A DNA stretch of 64,000 bases. Source: Hyunsoonleella ulvae (GTDB taxonomy: Bacteria > Bacteroidota > Bacteroidia > Flavobacteriales > Flavobacteriaceae). This document shows, one piece after another, positions 18,486 through 27,629 of this stretch (the first letter of the stretch is position 1; each line of letters begins with the position of its first letter). The position numbers and the translations under genes were made by a program. The notes under the pieces are model-generated. The model saw nothing but the letters and a program-made list of their open reading frames with translations. It ran no database searches and had not been told where the DNA came from. The stretch lies in assembly GCF_016827605.1 (NCBI RefSeq), contig NZ_JAEPJQ010000001.1, positions 496,001 to 560,000 of the forward strand. The letters are read 5' to 3'.

Positions 18486-19370
18486 ATGAAGTTAGCCGTT
18501 TTTGGTCGTTTTAATAATACCTACACACTCACATCAGTAGACACACTGCTAAACTATGTAATGCAGAAGAATGTGGAAGTATATATAGAATCTGAATTTT
18601 CAGAATTACTACAATCCGTTTCAACAAAAAGAGATTTTTATAATTCATTTAAAACGTTTAAAACACTAGATAAGTCATTCGACTTATTGGTTAGTATTGG
18701 TGGGGATGGTACTATTTTAAGAGCCATAACATTTGTTGCAAATTTAGATATCCCTATTGTTGGCATCAATACCGGGAGACTGGGTTTTCTTGCCACGATT
18801 CAAGTGGAGGATATCGAAAATGCTGTTCAAAATATTATAGACGGTAAGTATAAAATTTCAGAGCGTAGTTTACTCTCTGTAGAAACTTCTCCTGAAAATA
18901 GTGATATTTTAGAACTAAACTTTGCGCTAAACGAAATAGCGGTTAGCCGTAAGAATACAACATCTATGATTACCGTAGAAACGCTTCTTGATGGACAATA
19001 CCTAACCTCGTACTGGAGTGATGGCTTAATTATATCTACCCCTACTGGCTCTACAGGTTATTCTCTAAGTTGTGGAGGCCCAGTAATTACGCCCGGAGCC
19101 AATAGCTTTGTACTTACACCCATTGCACCACATAATTTAAGTGCAAGACCTTTGATAATTCCCGACTCTACCGAAATTCAATTAAAGGTAAGTGGCCGTG
19201 AGGAGCAACATCTAGTATCTTTGGACTCAAGAATTGCTACCTTAGACAATGGTACTATTATAAAAATTAAAAAAGCTGACTTTAAAATTAAGATGATTGA
19301 TTTACTTGATGAAAGCTTTTTAAAAACACTTCGTAAAAAAATGTTGTGGGGTGAGGATAACCGAAATTAA
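18486..19370 (+). CDS. nadK: NAD kinase
   Basis: The 294-residue enzyme phosphorylates NAD to NADP with ATP or polyphosphate. The defining GGDGT motif is at 72-76, followed by GINTGRLGFLATI. The NAD-binding NE box appears as NEIAVSR, and the conserved glycine-rich stretch as STPTGSTGYSLSCGGP. The C-terminal PIAPHNLSARPLI is also characteristic. It is cotranscribed with the CBS protein immediately upstream. Confidence 0.97.
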   Translation: MKLAVFGRFNNTYTLTSVDTLLNYVMQKNVEVYIESEFSELLQSVSTKRDFYNSFKTFKTLDKSFDLLVSIGGDGTILRAITFVANLDIPIVGINTGRLGFLATIQVEDIENAVQNIIDGKYKISERSLLSVETSPENSDILELNFALNEIAVSRKNTTSMITVETLLDGQYLTSYWSDGLIISTPTGSTGYSLSCGGPVITPGANSFVLTPIAPHNLSARPLIIPDSTEIQLKVSGREEQHLVSLDSRIATLDNGTIIKIKKADFKIKMIDLLDESFLKTLRKKMLWGEDNRN

Positions 19371-19420
19371 ACAATAATTCCGTAGAAAATCTGTTTTACG
19401 TTCATACTATTCAATTCAAA

Positions 19421-19452
19421 TTGCAATAGGCTCATCTTATTTATTATATTTG
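19421..19452 (+). promoter_or_regulatory. Bacteroidota-type promoter for the DUF6089-uppS-bamA group
   Basis: TTG (19421-19423) and TATATTTG (19445-19452) are 21 bases apart, a full match to the Bacteroidota consensus. The predicted start leaves a leader of only about 10 bases before the ATG at 19469. Confidence 0.7.
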
Positions 19453-19468
19453 CAAACTTTAAATAGCT

Positions 19469-20155
19469 ATGCGGCACTTAAACCTATTAATAATTAGCTT
19501 GTTAACATTACAACTTAGCTTCTCTCAAATCAACGAAATTGGCGTATTTGTGGGTGGTAGTAATTTTATTGGTGATGTTGGTGCTACAGATTATATATCG
19601 CCAAACCAAACTGCTTTTGGTGGTATTTATAAATGGAATAGAAGCGCAAGACACTCCTACAGAGTATCCTTGATTTATGCAGAGTTAGAGGGCATAGATT
19701 TAAATTCTCACGATATAAGACGCCAACAACGTGGCTATAGTTTCAGCAATAGCTTGCTTGAAGTATCAGCTGGAATGGAATTTACCTTTCTAGATTTTAA
19801 TCTACACAATGGTAAACCCGTTGCAACACCATACTTGTACACTGGTATAAGTGTAGCAAGACATGATAATTACTTTTTTTTCAATGATGTTTTAACCTCA
19901 GAAAATAGCAAAAGTTGGGCTTATGGCATACCAATGGTTTTAGGTTTTAAAATGCGTTTAATTGGAAACTTTATATTTGCCATGGAAGTAGGTGCACGTT
20001 ATACATTTTCTGATGAAATTGATGGCAGTGTACCCGATGCAGATTTTAGGCAACAATTTCGTTTTGGAAATATAAATAATAACGATTGGTATACATTTAC
20101 GGGAATAACCTTAACTTACACTTTTGGGCAAAACCCATGCTACTGTATTAATTAA
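19469..20155 (+). CDS. DUF6089 family outer-membrane beta-barrel-like protein
   Basis: The 228-residue protein has a signal peptide (MRHLNLLIISLLTLQLSFSQ). Amphipathic strands with alternating aromatic residues follow, together with GGSNFIGDVG and a terminal TGITLTYTFGQN strand, as in small flavobacterial outer-membrane barrels of the DUF6089 type. Its function is unknown. It always tends to sit directly upstream of uppS and bamA in Bacteroidota; here it overlaps uppS by one base, so it is likely tied to envelope assembly. It has its own clear promoter. Confidence 0.82.
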   Translation: MRHLNLLIISLLTLQLSFSQINEIGVFVGGSNFIGDVGATDYISPNQTAFGGIYKWNRSARHSYRVSLIYAELEGIDLNSHDIRRQQRGYSFSNSLLEVSAGMEFTFLDFNLHNGKPVATPYLYTGISVARHDNYFFFNDVLTSENSKSWAYGIPMVLGFKMRLIGNFIFAMEVGARYTFSDEIDGSVPDADFRQQFRFGNINNNDWYTFTGITLTYTFGQNPCYCIN

Positions 20156-20895
20156 TGGATTTAAAAAGCAATATATTACTCGAAGCATTGCCTAAGCATA
20201 TCGCCATTATCATGGACGGTAATGGGCGTTGGGCAAAACAGCAGGGTATGATACGAGCTTTTGGACATGAAAATGGCACAAAATCTGTACGTAGAGTAGT
20301 AGAAGCATCAGCAGAACTAGGTGTGAAAAATTTAACACTTTATGCATTTTCCACTGAAAACTGGAACCGTCCAAAACTAGAAGTTAAAACATTAATGAAG
20401 CTGTTAATTTCATCCTTGAAAAAAGAAATAAAAACGCTTCAGGACAACAATATAAAGCTCTCTGCCATTGGTAACCTAACCCTATTACCACCAAAGGTAC
20501 ACAAAGAACTAAACGATGTAATCTCTGCAACAGAAAAGAACTCTAGAATGACCCTAACTTTAGCCTTAAGTTATGGTTCCAGGGAAGAATTACTAAACAC
20601 TGTTAAAGAAATTAGTAATAAAGTTAAAAATAACATAATTTCGCCCGAAGCTATTGATGAATCAATTATAAATAAGCATCTTTACACGCAAAATTTACCA
20701 GACGTAGACTTGCTCATAAGAACTAGTGGCGAACAACGTATTAGTAATTTTTTGCTTTGGCAAATAGCTTATGCCGAATTGTATTTTACAAAAGTACTTT
20801 GGCCTGATTTTACAAAAGAAGACTTGTATAAAGCTATTATAGAATATCAAAAAAGAGAAAGACGATTTGGGAAAACAAGTGAACAACTTAGCTAA
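20155..20895 (+). CDS. uppS: Isoprenyl transferase (undecaprenyl diphosphate synthase type)
   Basis: This 246-residue cis-prenyltransferase builds the C55 carrier lipid for peptidoglycan and other surface polymers. The pyrophosphate-binding motif HIAIIMDGNGRWAK carries the essential Asp21. TLYAFSTENWNRP and the C-terminal LLIRTSGEQRISNFLLWQIAYAEL-type block (around residues 180-205) are the other family signatures. It overlaps DUF6089 by one base and extends 29 bases into the most upstream possible bamA start. Its product feeds the same carrier cycle as uppP at 35.8 kb. Confidence 0.96.
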   Translation: MDLKSNILLEALPKHIAIIMDGNGRWAKQQGMIRAFGHENGTKSVRRVVEASAELGVKNLTLYAFSTENWNRPKLEVKTLMKLLISSLKKEIKTLQDNNIKLSAIGNLTLLPPKVHKELNDVISATEKNSRMTLTLALSYGSREELLNTVKEISNKVKNNIISPEAIDESIINKHLYTQNLPDVDLLIRTSGEQRISNFLLWQIAYAELYFTKVLWPDFTKEDLYKAIIEYQKRERRFGKTSEQLS

Positions 20896-23482
20896 TACAT
20901 TTCTATTGAAACCTTATTTAAAAGCATGTATTACAATATTCTTTATTGTATTTAGCTTTACGCTTCAAGCTCAGAACATAGAATTTGAAAATGGAAAAAC
21001 TTATGTTATAGGTGGTGTTTCCGTGTCTGGCAACACAAGTTTTAACGAACAAACTGTAGTGGCCTACTCTGGCTTAAAAAAAGGCAAGGAAATTAAAATC
21101 CCAGGAGAAGATATTGCCAATGCTATTAAAAAGCTTTGGGGATCTAAGTTATTTAGTGATATTGAAATATATCTAAAAAACATCGAAGGCAATTCTGCTT
21201 TTCTGGAAATTCGTTTGTCAGACCTACCTCAATTAATAGATGTAAAAGTTACTGGTGTTAAAAAGAGTAAGGTAGAAAGTATTGTAAACGAAAACAAACT
21301 TAAAAAGGGCGCAAAAGTCACAGAAAACCTTATAACTACCACCAAAAACTTCCTTGAGAAAAAGTATAAGAAAAAAGGGTTTTATAACGCTAAAGTCAAT
21401 ATAAACACTATAGAAGTTAAAGATACTCTGGATAAAGCTAGAGTAAATATGGTAGTAGCTATAGATAAAGGAGAGAAAGTAAAAATAAAAGATATTATTT
21501 TTGAAGGCGATTCTGCTTTAAAAGAAAAAGTGCTTAGAAAAGCCATGAAAAGCACTAAAAAGATTAATCGTTTACGCATCTTAAAGCGCTCTAAATTTAT
21601 AGATTCGGCATATCAAGCTGACCTTGCTAGTGTAATAGATAAATATGCAGAAAATGGGTATCGCGACGCACGTATTATTTCTGATAGTATTAGTGTTAAT
21701 AACGATAAAACCATTTCTATACACGTTAAATTGGAAGAAGGTGACCTATACAAGTTTGGAAAGATCAGTTTTATTGGCAACACTGTTTATACAGATGAAC
21801 AATTAGATAGATACATTCGCATTAAAGAAGGTGAGACATATAATGGTGTGATGCTGCAAAAACGTATACAAGACAACACCAAACCCGATGGTGATGATAT
21901 AGCCAATCTATATCAAAATAACGGATACCTGTTTTCCTCTATAAATCCAGTAGAAGTAAGTGCCGAAGACAATGTTATCGATTTAGAAATTAGAATTTCT
22001 GAAGGGAAACCAGCTTACTTTAATAATGTATCAGTTGTAGGTAATGATAGGACAAACGATCATGTTATCTACAGAGAATTACGCACACGCCCTGGACAAT
22101 TATATAGTAAAGCGGATGTTGTACGCACAGTGAGAGAATTGGGACAATTAGGCTTTTTTGATGCTCAAGAAATCGCTCCTAATTTTAACAACCCGAATCC
22201 TAATGAAGGGACAATAGACATGGAATTTTCTATTAAAGAAACAGGTTCCAGCCAAATAGAATTACAAGGTGGTTATGGTGGTGGTGGCTTTATTGGTACC
22301 TTGGGGTTATCCTTTAACAACTTCTCTATGAAGGATATTTTTAATAAGGATGCCTACAAACCTATCCCAATGGGAGATGGGCAAAAACTAGCATTACGCT
22401 TGCAAGCCAGTCGTTTTTTCCAAACCTATAGCTTTTCATTTTCAGAGCCTTGGTTAGGAGGTAAACGTCCCGTACAGTTCTCGGTATCACTATCCCATAC
22501 AAAGCAGTTTTTGTTTAATCGTTTCAATGGCCGTGCAGACAGAAGCAGAAGTTTCAACATCACAGGGATTACCCTAGGTTTAGCAAAACGTTTAACAGTC
22601 CCAGATAACTTTTTTACACTATCGCAAGCATTAAGTTATCAAGTTTACGATTTAAATAACTACAACACCGGTTTATTTACATTTGGAGATGGAAGTTCTA
22701 AAAACTTATCTTATACCTTAGGAATTACTAGAAATAATACACGCATAGACCCTATATTCCCAACAGGGGGTTCTAATTTTTCAATTACCGCTAAGCTATC
22801 GCCGCCGTGGTCTTTATTTGATGGTGTAGATTATGAAGGCTTAATTAATGAGCGAGACGAACAAAATGAAATTTTAAGGGATCAATCATCCAGTGAAGTA
22901 GAAAGAACAGCTGCAAATAACAGAATAAGTGAAATAGACCAAGAACGTTTTAATTGGTTAGAGTTTTATAAAGTGAACTTTAAGGCCGATTGGTATACCG
23001 AACTCACGAAAAACTTAGTGTTACGCCCAAGTATAGAATTTGGATTTTTAGGTGCTTATAATAATGATAGAGGAGTTATTCCTTTTGAACGTTTCTTTGT
23101 TGGTGGGGATGGGTTAGGCAATTTTGCGCTAGATGGTCGCCAAGTAGTACAGTTAAGAGGATATCCAAATCAATCACTTTCTTCCCAAGACGGTGGAAGT
23201 ATTTATAACAAATTCTCCTTAGAATTGCGTTATCCTGTAACATTAAAAGCTTCTGCAAAAATTTATGCACTAGGCTTTTTAGAAGGTGGTAATTCTTATA
23301 ATAGTTTTAGAGATTTTAATCCGTTTAACATAAAGCGATCTGCTGGTTTGGGAGTAAGGATTTTTATGCCAGCATTTGGTTTATTAGGGATAGATTTTGG
23401 GCGTCGTTTCGATGATATTCCAGGTCAGCCAGGATCGAGTGGTGCATGGGAAACACACTTTATTATAGGTCAGCAATTTTAG
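20867..23482 (+). CDS. bamA: Outer membrane protein assembly factor BamA
   Basis: The 871-residue frame encodes a signal peptide (hydrophobic core ACITIFFIVFSFTL, cleavage after QAQ). Five POTRA domains follow (about 45-450), with recurrent GNTSF/GNTVY-type strands, then the C-terminal Omp85 barrel ending in Phe (HFIIGQQF). BamA inserts beta-barrel proteins into the outer membrane. There is no ATG before the signal peptide; usable starts are TTG 20867 or GTG 20879, both inside uppS. That suggests translation coupled to uppS. Two Skp-like chaperones follow. Confidence 0.95.
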   Translation: MGKQVNNLANTFLLKPYLKACITIFFIVFSFTLQAQNIEFENGKTYVIGGVSVSGNTSFNEQTVVAYSGLKKGKEIKIPGEDIANAIKKLWGSKLFSDIEIYLKNIEGNSAFLEIRLSDLPQLIDVKVTGVKKSKVESIVNENKLKKGAKVTENLITTTKNFLEKKYKKKGFYNAKVNINTIEVKDTLDKARVNMVVAIDKGEKVKIKDIIFEGDSALKEKVLRKAMKSTKKINRLRILKRSKFIDSAYQADLASVIDKYAENGYRDARIISDSISVNNDKTISIHVKLEEGDLYKFGKISFIGNTVYTDEQLDRYIRIKEGETYNGVMLQKRIQDNTKPDGDDIANLYQNNGYLFSSINPVEVSAEDNVIDLEIRISEGKPAYFNNVSVVGNDRTNDHVIYRELRTRPGQLYSKADVVRTVRELGQLGFFDAQEIAPNFNNPNPNEGTIDMEFSIKETGSSQIELQGGYGGGGFIGTLGLSFNNFSMKDIFNKDAYKPIPMGDGQKLALRLQASRFFQTYSFSFSEPWLGGKRPVQFSVSLSHTKQFLFNRFNGRADRSRSFNITGITLGLAKRLTVPDNFFTLSQALSYQVYDLNNYNTGLFTFGDGSSKNLSYTLGITRNNTRIDPIFPTGGSNFSITAKLSPPWSLFDGVDYEGLINERDEQNEILRDQSSSEVERTAANNRISEIDQERFNWLEFYKVNFKADWYTELTKNLVLRPSIEFGFLGAYNNDRGVIPFERFFVGGDGLGNFALDGRQVVQLRGYPNQSLSSQDGGSIYNKFSLELRYPVTLKASAKIYALGFLEGGNSYNSFRDFNPFNIKRSAGLGVRIFMPAFGLLGIDFGRRFDDIPGQPGSSGAWETHFIIGQQF

Positions 23483-23565
23483 TATAAAAATACTTTGGCA
23501 CGATATTTTCTAATAACCTTTTGATGATTTGAATGAGAATTAAAATTTTTAAGATTAAATTTCGT

Positions 23566-23573
23566 TAATTTTG
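23566..23573 (+). promoter_or_regulatory. Candidate -7 box upstream of the OmpH genes
   Basis: TAATTTTG matches TAnnTTTG, but no TTG lies at the right distance. It would give a leader of about 80 bases containing a weak TGACAG/CTGTCG hairpin (23593-23618). Confidence 0.3.
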
Positions 23574-23658
23574 AAGATGAGATTCAAAGAAGTGACAGGA
23601 AAATAAAATCATCTGTCGTTTTTAGAATTTATAAAACATAAATTAAACTATAACACAG

Positions 23659-24687
23659 ATGCAAAAAAACGTTCTTTTTTTATTGACATTAGTAGTTATG
23701 CTAAGTGTTTCTGTACATGCACAACGCGGTGTAAGAATCGCATATATTGACACAGAATATATTTTAGAAAATGTCCCTGAATACCAAGAAGCAATGTCTC
23801 AATTAGACAGTAAAGCACAAAAATGGAAAAACGATATTCAGGCTAAACTATCTGAAATTGTACAAAAACGAAAAGACTTAAGTAACGAAAAAGTACTCTT
23901 AACCAATGAGCTTATTGAAGAACGTGAAGAAGATATTGCTTTTGAGGAAAAAGAAATTTTAGACTATCAGCAAAAGCGTTTTGGGCCAAATGGAGATTTA
24001 ATGATTCAACAGAAACAATTAATGCAACCTATACAGGACCAAATTTTTGCAGCAGTTCAAGATATGGCAGCCAGTAGAAAGTATGATTTTATTTTTGATA
24101 AATCTGCCGATGTTGTAATGCTTTATTCTGCAGAACGATTTGATATCAGCGATCAAGTTTTAAGGGCTATTACTAGGTCCTCAAAACGTAAACAAGCACA
24201 AACCAAAGCAGAACGAAAAGCGGCTCAAGCCGAGGAGACTATTCCTGAGATTAATGACGAACAGGAAGCTAGAGAAAAGGCTCTAGAAGAGAAAAAAGCA
24301 GCGAGAGAGAGTGCCGTTGAAAAACGCAGACAAGAAATATTAGCAGCACGAGAAGCAAAGAAAAAAGAAGCTGAGGAAAGACGTCAAAAAATAATAGAAG
24401 AACGCGAAAAAGCTAAACAAGCCAAGCTAGAAACCAGAAATAAAGCTGCAGCTAGTAATACTGAAAACGAAGCTACTAAAGCTAAAGAAGAGAACACTAC
24501 AAAAAGTGAGCAAACGGAAACTAAAACCAGAGCCCAACTTATTGAAGAAAATAGACAAAAGAAATTAGAGGAGAGAGAAGCTCGTAAAAAAGCGTTAGAG
24601 GAAAAGAAAAAGAAAATATTAGAGGATCGTAAAAAAGCTCTAGAAGAAAAGCAAAAAGTTAGAGATAGCATAAACAACAATAAATAA
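23659..24687 (+). CDS. OmpH/Skp family periplasmic chaperone with long charged extension
   Basis: The 342-residue protein has a signal peptide (1-21). Residues 25-175 form a Skp/OmpH-like domain (IAYIDTEYILENVPEYQEAM and a long coiled coil). Residues about 180-342 are a Lys/Glu/Ala/Arg-rich single helix made of near-repeats such as EEKKAARE, EAKKKEAEERRQ and EARKKALEEKKKK. The extension roughly doubles the usual Skp length of 160-170. Position after bamA and before a normal-length paralogue fits a chaperone that escorts outer-membrane proteins to BamA. What the charged arm does is unknown. Confidence 0.9.
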   Translation: MQKNVLFLLTLVVMLSVSVHAQRGVRIAYIDTEYILENVPEYQEAMSQLDSKAQKWKNDIQAKLSEIVQKRKDLSNEKVLLTNELIEEREEDIAFEEKEILDYQQKRFGPNGDLMIQQKQLMQPIQDQIFAAVQDMAASRKYDFIFDKSADVVMLYSAERFDISDQVLRAITRSSKRKQAQTKAERKAAQAEETIPEINDEQEAREKALEEKKAARESAVEKRRQEILAAREAKKKEAEERRQKIIEEREKAKQAKLETRNKAAASNTENEATKAKEENTTKSEQTETKTRAQLIEENRQKKLEEREARKKALEEKKKKILEDRKKALEEKQKVRDSINNNK

Positions 24688-24722
24688 ACTTAAAAATATA
24701 ACACATTAATACTATTTTGAAA

Positions 24723-25229
24723 ATGAAACATTTAAAATCAATTTTATTCGCAACTGCTTTATGTATAGGTATGGTTAGTTTTGTTGGGGCGCAAAGCAAA
24801 ATTGCTCATATAAATACCCAAGAACTAATTCAAGCTATGCCTGAAATGAAAGAGGCAAAGTCTCAATTAGAAACATTGTCCAAGACTTATCAAACTGAGT
24901 TACAGAATTTAGGTGCTGAATTCCAAAAAAAGGTAGAGCTTTATGATAAAGAAGCGGCAACAAAAACTAAAGAAGAAAACACAAATCGTGCTAAAGAAGT
25001 ACAAACCATGGAACAAAGTATCCGTGAGTATCAAGTAAATGCACAGCAAGATTTACAGAAAAAAGAATTTGATTTATTAAAACCTATTACTGAAAAAGCC
25101 AAAGCTAAAATTTTAGAAGTAGCTAGAGCCCAAGGTTTTGACTATGTATTGGATTCATCTCAAAGCGTAACTATTATGGCTGATGGTAAAGATTTATTAC
25201 CAGATGTAAAAGCATCTTTAGGAATTTAA
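24723..25229 (+). CDS. OmpH/Skp family periplasmic chaperone
   Basis: The 168-residue protein has a signal peptide (MKHLKSILFATALCIGMVSF, cleavage near VGAQ). It has the standard Skp layout: a short beta body (KIAHINTQELIQAMPEMKEA) with long helical tentacles, and a C-terminal FDYVLDSSQSV strand. I take the ATG at 24723 rather than a TTG two codons upstream. It is 35 bases downstream of the longer paralogue and ends before a clear terminator, so bamA and these two genes form an outer-membrane biogenesis group. Confidence 0.92.
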   Translation: MKHLKSILFATALCIGMVSFVGAQSKIAHINTQELIQAMPEMKEAKSQLETLSKTYQTELQNLGAEFQKKVELYDKEAATKTKEENTNRAKEVQTMEQSIREYQVNAQQDLQKKEFDLLKPITEKAKAKILEVARAQGFDYVLDSSQSVTIMADGKDLLPDVKASLGI

Positions 25230-25253
25230 TCTACCCACACAAATAACTTACTT

Positions 25254-25291
25254 AAAGCTGCTTTTTAACGAAGCAGCTTTTTTTATTTTTG
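25254..25291 (+). terminator. Rho-independent terminator after the OmpH genes
   Basis: A perfect 10-base stem AAAGCTGCTT/AAGCAGCTTT (25254-25279) is followed by TTTTATTTTT. The T-run also contains TATTTTTG (25284-25291), a -7-like box eight bases before murI. Confidence 0.85.
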
Positions 25292-25298
25292 TTAAACT

Positions 25299-26078
25299 AT
25301 GAGTAATAACCCCATTGGTATTTTTGATTCTGGCGTTGGTGGCACTTCCATATGGAAAGAAATCCATGGATTGTTACCATATGAGGATACTATTTACCTT
25401 TCCGATAGCATTAATGCACCTTATGGTCCAAAAGGCACAGAAAAAATTAAAGAGCTAAGTATAAAAAACACAGAGCTTCTATTAAAAAAAGGGTGCAAAA
25501 TTATAGTTGTAGCTTGCAATACCGCCACCACCAATGCCATAGCTTATTTACGTAATACCTATGACGTACCTTTTATTGGAATAGAACCCGCCATAAAACC
25601 AGCAGCACTCAATACAAAAACCAATGCTATTGGTATACTTGCTACTAAAGGTACTCTGTCTAGCGCTTTATTCTCTGAAACTTCAGATCGTTTTGCTAGT
25701 CATATTAAAGTTATTGAGCGTGAAGGTAAAGGTATTGTAGAGCTGATTGAAAATGGAAGGCTATATTCTGATACTATGAGGGCATTACTTTTAGAATATT
25801 TACAACCCATGCTCAACGCTAATATTGACCATTTAGTTTTGGGATGCACGCACTACCCTTATTTAATTCCTATACTTTTAGAATTACTGCCTAATCATGT
25901 GAAAATAATTGATTCTGGAGAAGCCGTAGCACGACAGACTAAAGCTGTACTAGAAAAAAATAATCTATTGAATTTATCAGCTGAGGCTATAAATCTTAAG
26001 TTTTATACTAATGGTAGTATAGATGTGATGTATTCCCTTTTGGGTAAAGGTTTTGACGTTAAACACCTAAATTTTTAA
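25299..26078 (+). CDS. murI: Glutamate racemase
   Basis: The 259-residue enzyme supplies D-glutamate for peptidoglycan. The two catalytic cysteines are seen: Cys73 in VACNTATT and Cys184 in LGCTHYP. FDSGVGG at 9-15 is the substrate-binding N-terminal signature. It follows the OmpH terminator and is itself followed by a dispersed repeat and mgtE on the other strand. Confidence 0.96.
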   Translation: MSNNPIGIFDSGVGGTSIWKEIHGLLPYEDTIYLSDSINAPYGPKGTEKIKELSIKNTELLLKKGCKIIVVACNTATTNAIAYLRNTYDVPFIGIEPAIKPAALNTKTNAIGILATKGTLSSALFSETSDRFASHIKVIEREGKGIVELIENGRLYSDTMRALLLEYLQPMLNANIDHLVLGCTHYPYLIPILLELLPNHVKIIDSGEAVARQTKAVLEKNNLLNLSAEAINLKFYTNGSIDVMYSLLGKGFDVKHLNF

Positions 26079-26090
26079 AATTAAACGAAC

Positions 26091-26196
26091 TGCGTTAGGG
26101 ATTGCAACGGCATCCTTTTTTGCTTTTTCTGCAAAAAAGATATAGTAGAAAGCCTGTCTGCCGACAGGTAGGCCCGACCCCTTGTGGGTAACGCCC
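26091..26196 (+). repeat. Dispersed intergenic repeat, GCGTTAGGG family, copy 1
   Basis: Begins TGCGTTAGGGATTGCAACGG and ends TGGGTAACGCCC. A 20-base palindrome, CCTGTCTGCCGACAGGTAGG (26153-26172), interrupts the internal AAAGCCCGACCC block. It fills the space between murI and mgtE. Other copies are at 33961-34069 and 61559-61697. Confidence 0.8.
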
Positions 26197-26201
26197 AAAT
26201 A

Positions 26202-27575
26202 TTAAATACCAAGAATCATTTTTGCAATCCAGAAATAGAGCAGAATTCCTAAAATATCATTGCTTGTTGTAATGAATGGCCCAGTTGCAATAGCTGGATC
26301 TACACCACGTTTATCCAAAAACAAGGGCACAAATGTACCTATGAGACCTGCTACAATAATGACCACTACTAATGAGACCGATATGGCTAATGCAGTGTTT
26401 AGCTCTCCTTCAAATATCCAAATAAACACAAATAAGAAAAGGGCGAGTATAATTCCATTTAACGCTGCTAATAGCATTTCTTTTAATAAACGACTATTTA
26501 CACTTCCTTTTACATCATCGTTCGCTAAACCTTGCACAATAATTGCACTAGATTGCACCCCTACATTCCCTGCCATAGCAGCAATAAGGGGTGTAAAAAA
26601 GAATAGTATTACTGCTTTACCAGTAAACAGGCCTTTAAAACCTTCCATAATAATAAATGCACCTACTCCGCCTATTAATCCTAAAAACAACCAGGGCAAC
26701 CTTGCTCTTGTGAGTTGAAGAATACTATCATCAGAATCTACATCGCCTGTAATACCAGCAGCCATTTGGTAATCTTTATCTGCTTCCTCTTTTAATACAT
26801 CTACAATATCATCAATGGTAATACGCCCCAAAAGTGTTTTATGCTCATCAACTACGGGAATAGCCTCTAAGTCGTATTTTGCCATGATTTTAGCAACATC
26901 TTCAACATCCTCTTTTACGTTAACATAATCCACATTTACCTTAACCAAATCAGAGATTTTTTGCTCGCTTTTAGCTACTATTAAATCTTTTAAAGATAGC
27001 CTACCTATAAGCTTTTCTTCTTTATTTACGACATAGATGGAATGTACGCGCGTTACTTCCTTTGCTTGACCGCGAATACGGCGCATACAACCAGCTACCG
27101 TCCAAGTTTCATAGACTTTAACCAGCTCTTTTGCCATTAAACTACCCGCTGTGTCCTCATCATAAGCTAATAATTCCTCAATTTCAGCCTTATGTTCTTC
27201 GTCTTCAATACGGTCTATTACCGCTTGTTGACGTTCTTCTGGAAGTTCTGCGATAATATCTGCGGCATCATCGGTATCAAGCTCTTCAACCTCTTCGGCA
27301 ATTTCCTGAGCGGTAAGGTTTTTTAAAACTTTCTCTCGAATATCCTCATCTAGCTCTGTTAGTATATCAGAAGTCGTTTCAGAATCTAGCAATTTAATGA
27401 CATAGATAGCTTGTTCTAGATTAAGTTCATCTAGAATTTCAGCTATATCGGCGTAATGAAAGTCATTCAGCAATTTTTGAAGCTCCTTATCCTCTCGGGA
27501 TGCAATAAGATCTTCAACCTGTGCCAAAAGTTCATCGGTTAGCTCAAATTGTATGTTTTCTTTTTCTTCTTCCAT
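26202..27575 (-). CDS. mgtE: Magnesium transporter MgtE
   Basis: The 457-residue protein follows the MgtE plan. It has an acidic N-domain of helical repeats (EELDTDDAADIIAELPEERQ), paired CBS domains (about 140-270) that sense magnesium, and a C-terminal channel with five helices containing PLIAAMAGNVGVQSSAI and the final TTSNDILGILLYFWIAK. It imports Mg2+ and closes when internal magnesium is high. The ATG at 27575 is used instead of a TTG one codon upstream. rsmA lies 54 bases upstream on the same strand. Confidence 0.96.
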   Translation of the reverse strand: MEEEKENIQFELTDELLAQVEDLIASREDKELQKLLNDFHYADIAEILDELNLEQAIYVIKLLDSETTSDILTELDEDIREKVLKNLTAQEIAEEVEELDTDDAADIIAELPEERQQAVIDRIEDEEHKAEIEELLAYDEDTAGSLMAKELVKVYETWTVAGCMRRIRGQAKEVTRVHSIYVVNKEEKLIGRLSLKDLIVAKSEQKISDLVKVNVDYVNVKEDVEDVAKIMAKYDLEAIPVVDEHKTLLGRITIDDIVDVLKEEADKDYQMAAGITGDVDSDDSILQLTRARLPWLFLGLIGGVGAFIIMEGFKGLFTGKAVILFFFTPLIAAMAGNVGVQSSAIIVQGLANDDVKGSVNSRLLKEMLLAALNGIILALFLFVFIWIFEGELNTALAISVSLVVVIIVAGLIGTFVPLFLDKRGVDPAIATGPFITTSNDILGILLYFWIAKMILGI

Positions 27576-27629
27576 CAACTTGACTTATAAATTTCCCTTT
27601 TGGAAAATTCAAATAAAAAAATGTGATGC

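Noticed and set aside
24384-24680. 98-codon frame antisense to the Skp-like coiled coil
   Set aside because: Antisense of Lys/Glu-rich repeats automatically gives long Phe/Ser/Leu frames without stops.
26260-26718. 152-codon plus-strand frame opposite mgtE
   Set aside because: Shadow of the MgtE membrane domain; no promoter or recognisable motif.
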